64,000 nucleotides of DNA from Isoetes taiwanensis. Its lineage: Eukaryota; Streptophyta; Lycopodiopsida; Isoetales; Isoetaceae. Below the pieces are notes generated by a model. The model searched no databases, was not told the origin of the DNA, and was given only the letters and a program-made list of their open reading frames with translations. The stretch's first letter is position 1. Each line of letters opens with the position of its first letter. The stretch is from NCBI GenBank assembly GCA_021234155.1, contig JAJEKV010000337.1, positions 124,001-188,000 of the forward strand, given 5' to 3'. A program made the position numbers and the translations under genes. Shown one piece after another: positions 1-11,940 of the stretch.

Positions 1-325
1 CATCTTCAAATAATACAAAAAATTAACCTCATTTCGTGGATTTGTGTTCATAAGTATTAAAATAAAGCTCATACTTTTGGGACAGAGCCATGCTATCTAA
101 AAATCAACCAATAAACATCATCATTAGATTAGAAAGACAATGTGTGATAATCATCCTTAACTAAAAGGAGTGTAAAGATCTAAAAATATGCATATGTTTT
201 CGAAACCAACCTAACATGTGCAACCTCTTTTCTCTGTAGCGCGGTCTAACATCGTTTCCATTCTTTCATTTCTCTCTTGGACCCATGTCTATAATTTCAT
301 GATTACCTCCTAAACTACGTACTAG

Positions 326-354
326 GCCGGGCAACGCCGGGCATCCGTTACTAG
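326..354 (+). mobile_element. Helitron 3' terminus (element enters from left)
   Basis: A short GC-rich hairpin (arms 326-332 and 336-342, one mismatch, loop AAC) is followed 8 bases later by CTAG at 351-354 and then a T. Hairpin, short spacer, CTRR and a 3' flanking T is the hallmark of a Helitron 3' end. The same hairpin type recurs on the other strand at 30068 and 38222. The 5' end would lie left of the window, so size and content are unknown. Confidence 0.6.
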
Positions 355-419
355 TTATTTTTAAGGATGAAATATGATGTCATACATTTTCTTGATGTTT
401 AAAATGTCGTGCCCCTAAA

Positions 420-622
420 CTCAAACATGCCGCTAGTAAAACATGCCACCTTGGCTCAAACATGACACATGGCTCGAACATGCCACCTTGGCGCAGACAT
501 GCCATATAGGCTCAAATGTGACATGTGACTCAAACATGCCCCTAGGCTCAAACTTAACACGTGACTCAAGCATGCCACATAGACTCAAACATGAAACTGG
601 CTCAAACATGTCACTGGGCATG
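420..622. repeat. Degenerate 18-19 bp minisatellite, about 11 units
   Basis: About eleven imperfect head-to-tail units of the form CTCAAACATGCCACNTAGG cover this stretch. Open frames on both strands here are by-products of the repeat and are not genes. Confidence 0.85.
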
Positions 623-2160
623 CATCAAAAAATAGGGATCAGTCTCATTAATTTCCGGTTGAAATTTTATTTTTCATTCTGAATTTTCAATTATTGGCAA
701 AATATCTAGTAGGAATTTTGGAGTTTGTATACAAAATCTGGCAAATACTCATTAGTTTCTGGTGTTGCATGACATACATCTAGATAGAAGTATTGCGGTT
801 TTTTAAGCATGGCTACAAAAGTCATGATTTGTTTTAAGGATGAAATATGGTTTGGTATGATGATTTCATATGATGAATGGGGTTATCATTGATGGCGCGA
901 CATCATGGGATAGGCACATGGGATGGCGTGACGATGGCCAATAATATATATGGCACTAGATATGTATACCATATGATTTAGAGCCAAAAGCCCCAACTTT
1001 GTGATATGTGAAATTAAAAAAAATTGGCATCATACAACAACGAGATGAGTGGCTGAGATTGTGATCCAAGCCTTTGAATCTCATTGGCCCATATGAACGG
1101 CTGAGATTTGCAAGCCAGATCTATCCCCGCCCTCCGATTTTTCCCGCTTCTATCTCCCTCGTTTTTCCCTTGCTTTTTCGATCGGGAAGGTGGAGCCAGA
1201 ACCCTAAAACCATGTCTCTCAATTCTTGATCTATCCGCCATGTCTCCCGATTCTTGATCATTCCTTCTCCGTCATGTCTCCCGATTCTTTTTCAATTCCT
1301 TCCGCCAGAACTGGGTTCTTCCAAATCTCTTCCCATCACCACGCCCAGGCTGCAACGTGGGCCTTGATTTGTAGATTTTGCGTCTTGATTATGGTTTTAA
1401 GGCATGTTTCAAAAAGTCATGATTTGTTTTAGGGATGAAATTTTACAAGAATACTTTGTCCCAATCTGAGATAATTGACGATGGAAGGCTATGATCAAAA
1501 TGTACCATAAATTTAGAGCCCCCCTTGCAACTTTGCGAGAAACTCTCGAGTTTTTTTTTCCACGATTGCATGGTCGAGGTAAAATTCATTGTTCTTTATT
1601 TTTTAATCTAAGATGCATTATTCTGATTTTGAAGCTTTTTCAATGTCCTGTTTCATTGCTTTTTCTACCGGATTTGCCCATCATTTTTTGCTGAAATGAG
1701 CTCTTATTTTGTTTTTCCATGAAGATTTTTGGTTGTGGTAGTGTTTTGGGCTCTTTCGGGATGGAAAAGGAAAAACAATGTGGGTCCGATTCGATGATTT
1801 TATTTGTTTTGGGCTCCTCTGCCATGTCTCCCGATTCTTGATCTATCTGGCCTGCCCACCATATCACAGGATTCCTCCTCCGCCATGTCTCCCGATGCTT
1901 CCTCTTTGCCATGCCTTGCAAATCTTGCTCCGTATGCTCCCCTTTTACTTGTGATTCTCCATAAGTAGCCATGATTGCACCTGCTGCTTTTCCGATCCAT
2001 TTAAGAACGTTTTCTTCAGATCAGTTCCTTAAAACATACTAGTTGGATCTTTTCCGAAGTTGAATATGGTTGATTTCTTTTCTTTCAAAAAAGTTAAAAC
2101 CGAATAGCCGATTTTATAATTTGACAGGTGAGATATGCAATTTTTTCCTGAGATGTTAAT
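623..2160. repeat. AT-rich intergenic stretch with dispersed short repeats
   Basis: No gene is recognised. A roughly 48 bp segment ending in TCATGATTTGTTTTA occurs at 803-850 and again at 1394-1445. CATGTCTCCCGATTC or a close variant occurs at about 1211, 1239, 1273, 1823 and 1883, usually followed by TTGATC or TTCCTTC. These look like remnants of an old repeat. Confidence 0.5.
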
Positions 2161-2184
2161 AATTTATGTATGATGTCAACCGTA

Positions 2185-2832
2185 GGCAATGCTCTTGAGG
2201 TAGCAGGAAAGAGGCTTAATAGTATTGTGGTGGATTATAAGCATGTGATTCTATACAAACCATGAGAAACCTCAAGGCTATCCGGATGTTCGGATGGTAT
2301 TTTAAGCAAAGATCTTTTCGAGTTGAAAAACTTGAGATCTCTTTCCCTTCCGGTAGTGGTTATGGCGCCATTGGTGATGCTCTGCATGTAAGTATCTGTT
2401 TCAAATCTATCTTCATTTTTTTAGCTCTTATTCTAGAAAGCAGATAAAGCGATAAATTTACAAGTCCTTAATGCAGTAGTTAAGTTTGTTGCCCAAATGT
2501 AAACAAGCAAAATAAGTGCTATATCTTGTTTTTGCTTATATATTTCTTCGCTATTGCTTTGGAACTGATTTGTATATATGCCAGGGAGCTAAGACTTTTG
2601 TCTTGCAAAAGACAAAGTAGTTACACAGAAAGATGCTTATTTGGTGCAAGGTGTGGAGCAAGCAACTGATCCACATGGGCAGTTGGATCCTTCTGGAATT
2701 GGCATGACGATGCAAGAAGCAGCCAACAGAAATGAGGCTGACGGATTCACCTCTCAATCTGCACAGGCTCCTGAGAATGAACAGGTCATTCATGGCAGGT
2801 ATCCTCCGCTACCACGCAGGGCAAAACCTTGA
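2185..2832 (+). pseudogene. Unrecognised exon-like coding remnant
   Basis: Three short stretches have coding character. Around 2187 the frame reads GNALEVAGKRLNSIVVDYK. From 2262 a frame runs to FPSGSGYGAIGDALH and ends exactly at a good donor (GTAAGTATC, 2389). After an acceptor-like TATGCCAG near 2583, a 60-codon frame runs from about 2635 to a stop at 2830-2832 (ATDPHGQLDPSG, then APENEQVIHGRYPPLP). The parts do not join in one frame without stops, so this is probably a degraded or captured gene. I do not recognise the family. Confidence 0.3.
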
Positions 2833-3399
2833 TATTGCAGAGATCGAAAGCTTTCGGTTGTGAAGTAGGCTGCCTCTGATCTTTTAAAAATTCAAGGATC
2901 CACCTAAGGTACTGTCACGAATGATGGAAAAGGATCTTTCAATTATTTTTTATTTATTCCTATTTCCCTTTTGCCTTCTTGAATAACCATTTCAATTACA
3001 GGTTTAAGAGAGATCATTGGGGGCTTTTACCATCTCCAATTTTAATTAGGTAAAAGAGACATCTCTGCCTGTTAGTTTTGAAGATAGCATAGATGTTGTA
3101 AGCCCTATTTATTTTCCTTTTTATCAAGAGATTGTTCCACTCTTTCACCTAAGAGAAGCATTGCCAAAAATTGCAGAGAATTGATACATGGACTACCATG
3201 CCTAATGGACTTATTTGGGTTTGATTCCCGAAAGGCATTTTTAAAAAGAGAACTCAAGAACAACTAGAGCAAAAGCAAGTAATAAATTCACAATATTTTG
3301 TACTAGGTTCATGAATAAATTAGCATAACAATATAGTGCTTTTTTTGCCAATATTATTTAAATGGTAAAAAACACATGTTCTTTTTGTCAATTTTAAAA
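2833..3399. other. No gene seen
   Basis: AT-rich sequence with homopolymer runs and no usable open frame or recognisable element end. Confidence 0.5.
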
Positions 3400-4045
3400 T
3401 CCTATGGGTGGTTTTTTTTATTTTTTCTGCAAAAACAACACGTGAAACAACCACTACTTTTAAGAAATGACGTGTTAGTTTTTTTATAACTACACCTCAA
3501 AGTATTTATTTCTATAAAACTATATGTGTATTTTATGTAAAACAATAGTAAAAAACAACATCTATTTTTGAATAACCACATTTTTTTCTTAAAACCACAT
3601 ATCATTTTTTTGGGAAACCAACAATTGAAAACAATATAGAAAAAAAAAATTTAAGACAACTACATGTAGTTTCTAGCAAAATCGGACAAAATTCTCTACG
3701 TAGTTTTTCAGTGTAGTTTTTTTTGGAAACAACAGTTAAAAACAACATGTGGACTTTTTAAGTTTTATTCACAACCACATGTAGTTTTTTCACGAAAGCA
3801 ACACCTAAAAACTACAACTACTTTCAAAAAGCAACATGTCGAAACACATGTAATTCCTACGTGTAGATAAATTTGGCAAAATTCTACACGTAGAGTTTTT
3901 ACAAAAAAACTACACGTATAAAAGTTTGACAAAAAACTATACGTTGTTTCTATTTCTAGCAAATCCAGACAAAAAACAACACGTAGTTTTTTGGTGTTGT
4001 TTTTTAGCAAAAAAGACACTGAAAAACAACATGTGGACCCAGTTT
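3400..4045. repeat. AT-rich degenerate repeat field built on ACACGTAG/ACATGTAG
   Basis: Palindromic cores such as CTACGTGTAG, CTACATGTAG and AACAACATGTGG recur many times between A- and T-runs, with a longer shared block TTTCTAGCAAAATC(G)GACAAAATTC visible near 3670 and 3950. A perfect inverted pair, CTACGTGTAG and CTACACGTAG, lies at about 3858-3892. It starts exactly where the neighbouring gag-protease frame loses retroelement character (about 4045), in the position expected for reverse transcriptase. Confidence 0.7.
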
Positions 4046-7036
4046 TGGGGTGGTAGCCATGAACATCGACTGTCTCAGAAGAAGGTGTGTCAGAAAAATG
4101 GTCAAGACGTTGAATACGATTGCAGGAGGCCAGGTATGGGTCCAAAAGAGCCGCCACAGCCTGGTCCTGATCGAGCGTCATGTCGCCCCAAGGATCAGCA
4201 TACTCAGGGTAAGAGGAGAGAGGGAGACCCGCTGGGGGAGCTTGAACACGATAAATATTTTGGGCTTCTTCCGAGTCAGTGTCAGAGATAGAAGGTTCGG
4301 CATGCTCAACAGAAATTAATTTGCCAGTTTCGAGATCCATGGTTGCATTGAGATGGCCATCTGTGATAACAAGTTGGTCCGTGGCCCAGTAATGAATACT
4401 TTTCGCTTGGCGGAGAAAAGGTCGGCCAACAAGCATTTCATAATCACCAGGATCCTCTCCTGCTTTCCAAACACCAAATTCCAAGGGGAATTTGAGATCT
4501 CCAATGCTGATATGTAGAAGAGGGGTGACGCCTTGAGGTCGCGTGATATGGCCATTGGCCAACTTGATGTCATAAGGAGCACGATACAGTTGTTTGATGC
4601 CCAATTGCTTCCGGAGTTTATCAGTAATGAGATTGACGGCATTACCACCATCAATTTGAACATGATTGACTTGCTGATTGCCCGCCGTGGCATGCACCAT
4701 GGGTGTTGAAGTTGCAACAGCTCCAACCAGAACCGTGGGAAGAGGTAACTGGTCTTTGAGAGCTGGACAGAGTTTCAAAATTGTGGCGAGGCTCAAAGGA
4801 ATCTTGATTTTTGCGAGCTCTTCTTGAAGTTCCAAGGGAACATGTGAAAAAGGGTCGGCAGGGTCCAATGGAGCTGGAGTCTGTGGTAAAGAAGCGGAGA
4901 CTTCCTTGAGCAGCTCTACTTCAGCAGCAATATTGGGATACGTGTGAGAGCGTCCACCCGTGGAGGTGGAGGGCTCCGCCTGACGCTGCTGAGCCCTGGT
5001 GGTGGCGTGAACATTTGTCAAGGTTCTGCCTTCAGCAGCCTGCATAAGTTTCAAAATGCTTTGTCTCACTTTAGGCATGACGTGAGGCATAAGTTTGTCA
5101 AGATCAGGTGCAAAGTGAACTTTTTTTTCATCATCATGAGGAATGGTTTCCACCGCAAAGGCGGGTTGCGTGTCATGAGGAATGATAGTCAAAGGGCGTG
5201 AAGCCCGAGTGTGACGCGCAACGAGACCAACCCAATTGGACTGTTGTACAGGAGGGTTGAGAGCCTGATAAATCTCCTCCTGAGCTTGTTGATCCATGGG
5301 ATTTGAAGTAGACGCAGCTTGCTGAGGTCTCTGTTGTTGAGGTGGCCGTGGAGGCTTGCGCAAAACAGGGCGAGGGCCTTGTTTTCCGTTGGCCACCCAA
5401 AGTTGATACGCCGTGAGACGGACAGAAGCCGGTTGATTGGAGCCTGGAAGTTGAACTTGAACTTGCGGCAGGTGAGGACACGCCGTAGTGGTGTGACCCC
5501 ATTCATGACAATGATAACATTGAGCTTTTGAGGGATCAAATGGAGGACGGTTGCCTTGTCCCCTTGGTTGCTGAGAGGGCTGATGTTGAGGATACTGCTG
5601 TTGTTGTTGAAGGGGATATTGCTGAGGCTGATATGACTGCTGTTGTTGAGGGGTGGTCTGGACTTGAAAGACCATTTTATTTCGAAAAGGTGTAGGATGA
5701 GAGCGCGTGCATTCTTCCGTGGCGTGATTGCACATATTGCAGCGTTTACAATGAGGAGGTCCATTGGAGGAATTGCATTCATTTGCCAAATGACCTTGAT
5801 ATTTACAAATGGTACACCAGATGTGAGCGCGTTGTGAATTTGCTTGTTGGGGTTGAACAGAGTTCTGAGGAACCATAACAGGTGGCATAAAAGGAAGTTC
5901 CGTGAGAGCAACTCCTCGGGAATAGACATTTACAGAGTGATTGACCAGTTCAATGGCACATTTCGAGAGACTTGGGGCTTAAATATTAGATCATGAGTCG
6001 AATGGCGGGAGGAAGACTCTGAAGAAACCAGACGAGGATCTGGCTCTGCGTCGGGTACTCCTGGAGTTTGCTAACAAGAATGTGGAGACGGTCCGCAAAA
6101 TCCCTGGCAGACTCCGTGGGCTCTTGTTGAAGATCATTGAGTTGCTTGAGAATGCTTGATCATCATCCGTGGTGCCATAATGAGGCGAAAAGGCGTTTTT
6201 CATTTACGGCCAACTCGTTTCAATGGCTTTTATTGGCCATCAACCAGCGGTGAGGGGGCACCTCGTAGCGTGGTCGAAAAGATATGGAATTTAAGTTGGG
6301 GCTGCGCATGACCATTTAGAATGGCCAAGGCTTCAAATTCCTCCATGTGGGCTTGAGCACTTTGATCCAAAGGTTTACCCTTAGTGTTGCCGAAGGTTGG
6401 ATAAGTCAGCTTCAAGTTAGGAGGGGTTGGTGAAGATGGAACTGACACATATAGAGGCGGATTGGTTTGAGGATAAGTAGCAGCATAGAGAGGTGGGACG
6501 GGTTTGAGAACCGGTAGGAACCGAAAAAACATGTGGTCCAATGAAAGCAACATCAGTGGGGAAGGGCCTTGAGAGCTTTGTCTCCGTAAGGCTTAAGATC
6601 GATAGTTTGATAAGCGGGGAAGAGCATCTTTGAAAAAAGATGGTGAAGACTGAAAGTCATGAACATGGGTAGGGCCAAAAGAGACGTGATGGTAGCCCAT
6701 TCCACCCGGAGGTGAAGAAGGTTGTGACGGAAGAGGGGTGTGACCTGAAGGAATGTTGATATAGAGTCTTTGTCGAGTGCGAAAATAATGAAGCGTGGGC
6801 TGAAACGAGGGGTATGTTGTGGAGATTGCGGTTGTAAGCGGTGGCGATGTGACAGGGGAGACCACAGTGAGAATGAACCAGGAGTAGGAGGAGCCGGTGA
6901 GCTCTTGAGTGGATCGACCACCCTCAATGTCATAAAGCGGTATCATACATATCGAACAGACCTGGCGTCGTGATGGCGCTCGGGCGAACCGCCCGTTTGT
7001 GAGGAGTTCTTCAGGAGTGAAACCACGAGTAGACAT
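4046..7036 (-). pseudogene. LTR-retrotransposon gag and retropepsin-like protease, no RT/IN
   Basis: Capsid and protease part of an LTR retroelement. The start is the ATG at 7036 (MSTRGFTPEELLTNGRF). Gag-type sequence near 6180-5990 reads QQEPTESARDFADRLHILV and is followed by frame breaks and a TAA. From 5888 a long open frame carries CCHC zinc knuckles at its residues 25-38 and 47-60 and a third near 118-131, then a glutamine-rich linker. A retropepsin-like domain follows: IDGGNAVNLI (DGG at 4652-4644) and, downstream, VGRPFL. The catalytic Asp is kept but the usual DTG/DSG is DGG. The frame runs on into the AT-rich repeat at 4045, and no reverse transcriptase, RNase H or integrase follows. 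The element is non-autonomous and frame-broken. A Ty3/gypsy-like source is likely but not certain. Confidence 0.8.
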
Positions 7037-7151
7037 GATGGAAGAAAAATCAGACCCGGCAGCGGCGACAGTGTTTGGGGTGCGAAACCGGGAACTGCCA
7101 AGGCGACCCTCTGTGAGGACCCTTGGATCTAACGAGGCGGCGGGGGAACTA

Positions 7152-7672
7152 TGTCGCGCGGGGATTTGCAAGAAAAGAACAAGAAAAAGAGAATGAGCGG
7201 AAAAAGCACAATGTGATCACAATAATGAGAAAAAGCTTCCTTGATATCCTTTGGAAATACATGAGCTCATGTCGAGAGAGAGAAAAAAATGAGATAAGAC
7301 TCAAAACTCATCTAAAATCATGTGCTAGCTCTACTCATATATATAGTACAATGGCCTTTGGCCCAATATAGACTTCGGCCGGATCTGGGGTGGAGCTCAC
7401 GGAAGGAGGCTTCCGATTTGAGGGAATGTTGGCGGTGCCTCTTGAAAGCACGAAATCATTGTGGCCCGGCGAGGCGGTGATGAAATTTATCACTTGTCAG
7501 GCGCCGCCTCTTGTTGGCCTTGAGCGTGGTCTTTGTCTGCGTGGTCTGCGCTGCTTGGTCTTCTCGGAGCCTTTGACGCCCGGCCCGATGCACGGTTGTG
7601 GACTCTTGGACTGACTTGGTCCGTGGGTATGCATGAATAGATCTGTGCCGGGGAGGCCGCAGGACTAACAGT
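7152..7672 (-). mobile_element. Probable 5' LTR of the gag-protease element
   Basis: Read on the minus strand, this begins TGTTAGTCC at 7672 and holds a clean TATATATA box near 7335-7345, about 300 bases before the gag ATG. A CT-rich stretch follows. The end at ...GCGACA (7152) is my estimate because no clear tRNA-complementary primer site follows it. It abuts LINE sequence at 7673, marking an insertion into the LINE. A matching 3' LTR was not found on the left. Confidence 0.5.
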
Positions 7673-10410
7673 TGGAAAGCCATCTTTGAGTGCCATTTTA
7701 AACATATCTACCAGCTTAATTGCTACTTCTTCTCCTGCCCATTTAAGCATTTCAGCCATAAGACCACAAGTGTCTGCGGCTTTGCCATTGGCAAGCCTTT
7801 TAAGCCCATCTTGCACATCGGCTAGAGTGAAAGCAAGTGTATCGATATAACATATGTGTCTTCATTTGCCTCCATCATAGCTTCTGCCTCAGGAACATTA
7901 TACAGCTTACGTACATGTGCCATAAGTGCCTCTACATGTAATCCATCCGTTCTATATTTCATGGGTTTGAGTCTTCTCCAGAACTTCTTCGGATCTACCA
8001 GCAATTCCTCCATCATTTTCTTATGTTTCTTGTATAGGTATGCCTTCTTTTTATTTTTAATCTGACCCTAATGTATATCCTCAGTTCACATGCTTTCTAC
8101 GCCCCTTATAGCGCTCTAAATTTTGCCCTCGATGCTTGCCGCTGCGCGCATCGAACCAGCTATTACCAAGGCAGCCCCATCCTTTGGCGATATGATACAA
8201 AGCAACTATCCGTGATTGCAGCAAAATCTCGGACAATGCATCACTTTTTCCTTGTAATGTGTCGGGCCATACAATAGAAGTCACTTTACGATTCACATAT
8301 ATCACCATATTTATCTGCTTTGTGCATTATTTGGATATATTAGTTTTGCTTTTTATGTATGGCTTCACCCTTACGACTCCATTGCACCTTAATCTTTATA
8401 GAGATGGGCACATGATCTGAATTTTCATTTTCATCTCCAATTGACATACCAACAAAGGCATTCGGCAAAGAGGGTTTGGCAATGACATAATCTACCACTG
8501 CTGGCATTTACTGCGGGTATGTTTGCACGATCTGGGTATCTAGCGGTACCATTAAAGATCACCATCTCAAAGCCACTACACAAATGCAGCCGCGTGGGCC
8601 CCTGCGGTGTTGGCCATTTCACACCATCATCGATAACTTTGTTCGGCCTGATTTTTTAGTTCGTCATTATCCATCATCTCCAACCACTCTGTTTCTCCAT
8701 CGGACTAACCATAGCTTTGTTGGTTTCCGGATTAAACCATTAAAATCCCCTAACAATACTACTTCCCTGTCATGCTTTCGGTGTTAGTATATCACGCTCC
8801 GGATGAAAAAATGGGTCATCTTTATCCAAATCCCCTTTGTTATATATAGGCGACTCTCTTGGTGGAAAATAACACCGACCCACGTAGATCTTACCAATTC
8901 TACACGGTAGCTCAATCCAAATGTACTATGCGCGATGCTACGTTTCCAACACACAAAGCTGCATGGGCAATTTCATTCCTAGCATAACATGCAATCCCTC
9001 GAGAACCCTTAAGATTCCACCCTTTATTATTCCATACGAATGCAACATTGTGAATCCAAAAATATCAGGAGACCTTTCTCTTCATGCTCACATGTTTCCA
9101 AAGAAAAAAATTACATCTACATCATCTAACGGATCACCGCCATAGTGCATACTTTGCTATGTTTTAAGGTATTTACATTCCAACATACTAACTTTGGCGA
9201 TGTCGCTATTTCCTATGCATCTTCTATCACGGCTTTTCCTCCTCCTCTCCGGTGAAATGCGTCTTCCTGCTGCCCTAGCCTCCTTCATTTTCACAATGTC
9301 TTCTTTCCTCTGCTGAAATTGAATCTGGTTAAATCATCGTTAATCGGATAAATTGGCCCTTAAGCGCCGCCGTTTTACGCATCACTCTACGCTTTAGCTT
9401 CTTTGCTTGCACATTTGACCAGAATGTTGCGTGTCCCCTCACCTTTCTTGCCAATTCGATATGCCTCCGTAATATCCCACGGTGCTTGGATTTGCATTCT
9501 TTACGCAAGGAAGGTATGAGCAGCGACCACAGTGTCCTCATTCTCCTTTTACGGTAGGCGGAAATTCTGAAATTATTAGCCTTGATTCCCTTTCATGCAT
9601 ATCAGCCAAGTGCTCCATTTTCTCATTCAAAGCATCAATTGCTCCTTGAAAACCATCATTTGAGCCCCTATTGAAGTCTCGGCTTGATCCATGACTGCTT
9701 TGTTTTACGATGCGGCTTGCTAGGCTGCGGCTTTAGCTCTACATTTTCACTCTTTAAAGAACACAAAGACTCATTCACCTTGCAAAGCTTAAGCATTTGT
9801 GCACGATGGGCTGCCACCTCCTTCCTTGCACCCTTTCTTGCTTCCATCACGGGCTGCTCCATGGATTCTAGTAGCTTCATCATCAAAGTAAGCAATTGAC
9901 CCATTAGCATCTCTCCTCCCAAGAATCGAGGCGCCATAGCTTCGCTGCAAATCAGCCCCAAAGACAGGCCCAAGCCCTCTGGATATGTCGACCTTCAGCC
10001 CCAAATCAGTTTGCCTCGCCTCGGAGATTCAGCGAAATTACCGAGTCCCCATCAGGGGTGTCATCGATATGTCTTGTAAGAACTTCCTTGCCCTGCCTTT
10101 TACATTCATTTTTACCTTCTTGACATTGCCTACCACAGATTTATTTGCCCCAGGGGCGGAATCAGCCTTGGAGCCCACCTCCTTGGAGCCCTTTTCCCCA
10201 TATCTTATCTGTCTCCTTTTTAGGATGTCCCATCCTACAGTCGAGGAAAATGCCAATTCTGGTATCAAGCTGATTCAAAAAGTATTGATTTATACACCGT
10301 TGGAAAGAGCTCGGAATAAGCTTTCCAAGAGCCCAACCCGTTGCAATCGACACCGTATGTGTGAGAGCTATGGCTCTCTGAAGTTCGAGAGAGAGTCCAG
10401 GAGAGAAACC
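7673..10410 (-). pseudogene. LINE relic: ORF1-like, endonuclease, start of RT
   Basis: Minus-strand order is as in L1-type LINEs. First a basic region with an alanine-rich coiled-coil-like stretch (about 10270-9670), then an apurinic-type endonuclease. The signature SDHVP is read at 8420-8406 within IGDENENSDHVPISIK, preceded by a frame containing FNGTARYPDRANIP. Next comes a linker with DPKKFWRRLKP (about 7990), and then the first RT block, LKRLANGKAADTCGLMAEML (about 7800), where the family usually has a GPDG-type motif. RT stops abruptly at 7673, at the LTR insertion. Many stops and frameshifts: an old, dead copy. Confidence 0.75.
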
Positions 10411-10413
10411 CTA

Positions 10414-10415
<2 letters not shown>

Positions 10416-10480
<65 letters not shown>
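10416..10480. repeat. (AG)n microsatellite, about 32 repeats
   Basis: Uninterrupted AG dinucleotides separate the 5' end of the LINE relic from the truncated chromovirus. The run marks the breakpoint between two elements on opposite strands. Confidence 0.97.
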
Positions 10481-10483
<3 letters not shown>

Positions 10484-10539
10484 AATAATAAGAAGAGGGC
10501 AACTTGTTATATTACAAGGATAAGTTGTGTGTACACGAG

Positions 10540-11940
10540 ACTTGAGGATCGTAAGCTAATTCTCCATGACACACACAATAGCCCTATAAATTTGGACATG
10601 CAGGTTTCATGAAAACCTATTTTAAGATCCGCTCCAGTTATTTTTGGCCGAGTATGAAGAAGGACATTGCCAGGTATATTACCCAGTGTCAGGTGTGCCA
10701 ACAAACCAAGGCTGAGCAATTAAGAATCCCAGGAGAATTGCAACCTCTAGATGTGCCCAATGCCAAATGGGAGGTGATAACCATGGATTTTATTGTGGGC
10801 CTTAAGCTACGTACTCTCCGTGGATATGATGCATTGATGGTAGTGGTCGACAAATTGTCGAAAATGGCTCATTTCTTGCCATGTCGTACGATGGATACAA
10901 CCTTTGATACCGCTTTGCTATTTACAAAGGAGATCTTCAGATTGCATGGAATGCCATGGGTTATAGTATCCGATAGGGATCCCAAATTTGTGAGTGCATT
11001 CTGGAAAGACTTCTTTGCCACCATCCAGACCAAGCTTGCTATGAGTACAGCATATCATCCTCAGACGGATGGTCAGATAGAGCGTACCAATCGCATTATC
11101 GAGGATATGCTGCGAAGTTATGTGTGGAGTAAGCAATCACAATGGGCCGACTATATTTATTTGGTTGAGTTTGCCTATAATAGCATGAAACAGGAGTCTT
11201 CCAGAATGTCTCCCTTTATGATAAACTATGGTTATCAATGCCTTACTCCTGACACATGGCATAATCCCATTTCTAAAGTGGAAGTTTCTTAACAACTCCT
11301 CTTGGAAATGCAAGCTTTGGTTGAGGAAGTTCGTGGTTACTTATTAGCTGCACGCAGTCGTCAGAAGAGTGTAGCGGATAAGCACAGAACCCCACGAGTC
11401 TTCCAGGTGGGCGAATCAGTTTGGCTTAAAATTAAGGTAAAATAAGCCAAGCTTAAGATTGGTAACTGCAAGAAGCTGGCACCCAGATGGGCTGGGCCGT
11501 TCAACATCATTGAACGTGTTGGCGAACAGGCATATCACTTGGATTTGCCACCCCGCTTGAAGATCCACAAGGTCTTTCACGTGAGTCTTCTAAAGCAGTA
11601 TACCCCGGATCCAGACGAGATCTTGGATACACTCACCCTTCTTGAAATGATGAGAAAAGAGCATTTAGATATAGTTTTTGAAGCTCTTCTTGATCGAGCC
11701 TATAAGCGAGCGAAGGACTTCGGATCCTCAATACTTGGTTAAGTGGAAACACTTACCCGGTTGAGGGCGCTTCGTGGGTGATGAAGATTGACCTTGAGAA
11801 GCACTATCCAGGACTTCATCGCGGGAATCGGGGCTGCACCATCAACGATGCTATCAACCCCGCCCGGGTAAAGCTTGAAGGCTTGATTGGCGAGAATCAT
11901 ACGATAGAGGGTAGATGCATCGTGATTAACAATAGTTACC
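10540..11940 (+). pseudogene. Ty3/gypsy chromovirus integrase and chromodomain
   Basis: The integrase inserts element cDNA; the chromodomain is thought to guide it to chromatin. The zinc-binding head starts near 10553 (LILHDTHNSP). A frame change at about 10605 leads into MKTYFKIRSSYFWPSMKKDI and the CQVC pair (residues 27-30 of the frame from 10609). The catalytic core is complete: Asp60 (MDFIVGL), Asp122 (SDRDPKF) and Glu158 (DGQIERTN), i.e. D-61-D-35-E. An in-frame TAA at 11290 and another at about 11444 interrupt the C-terminal part (APRWAGPFNIIERVG, then LKIHKVFHVSLLKQY). After a frame change the chromodomain remnant reads VKWKHLPVEGASWV near 11745. RT and RNase H are missing because the copy is 5'-truncated at the microsatellite. 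Confidence 0.9.
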
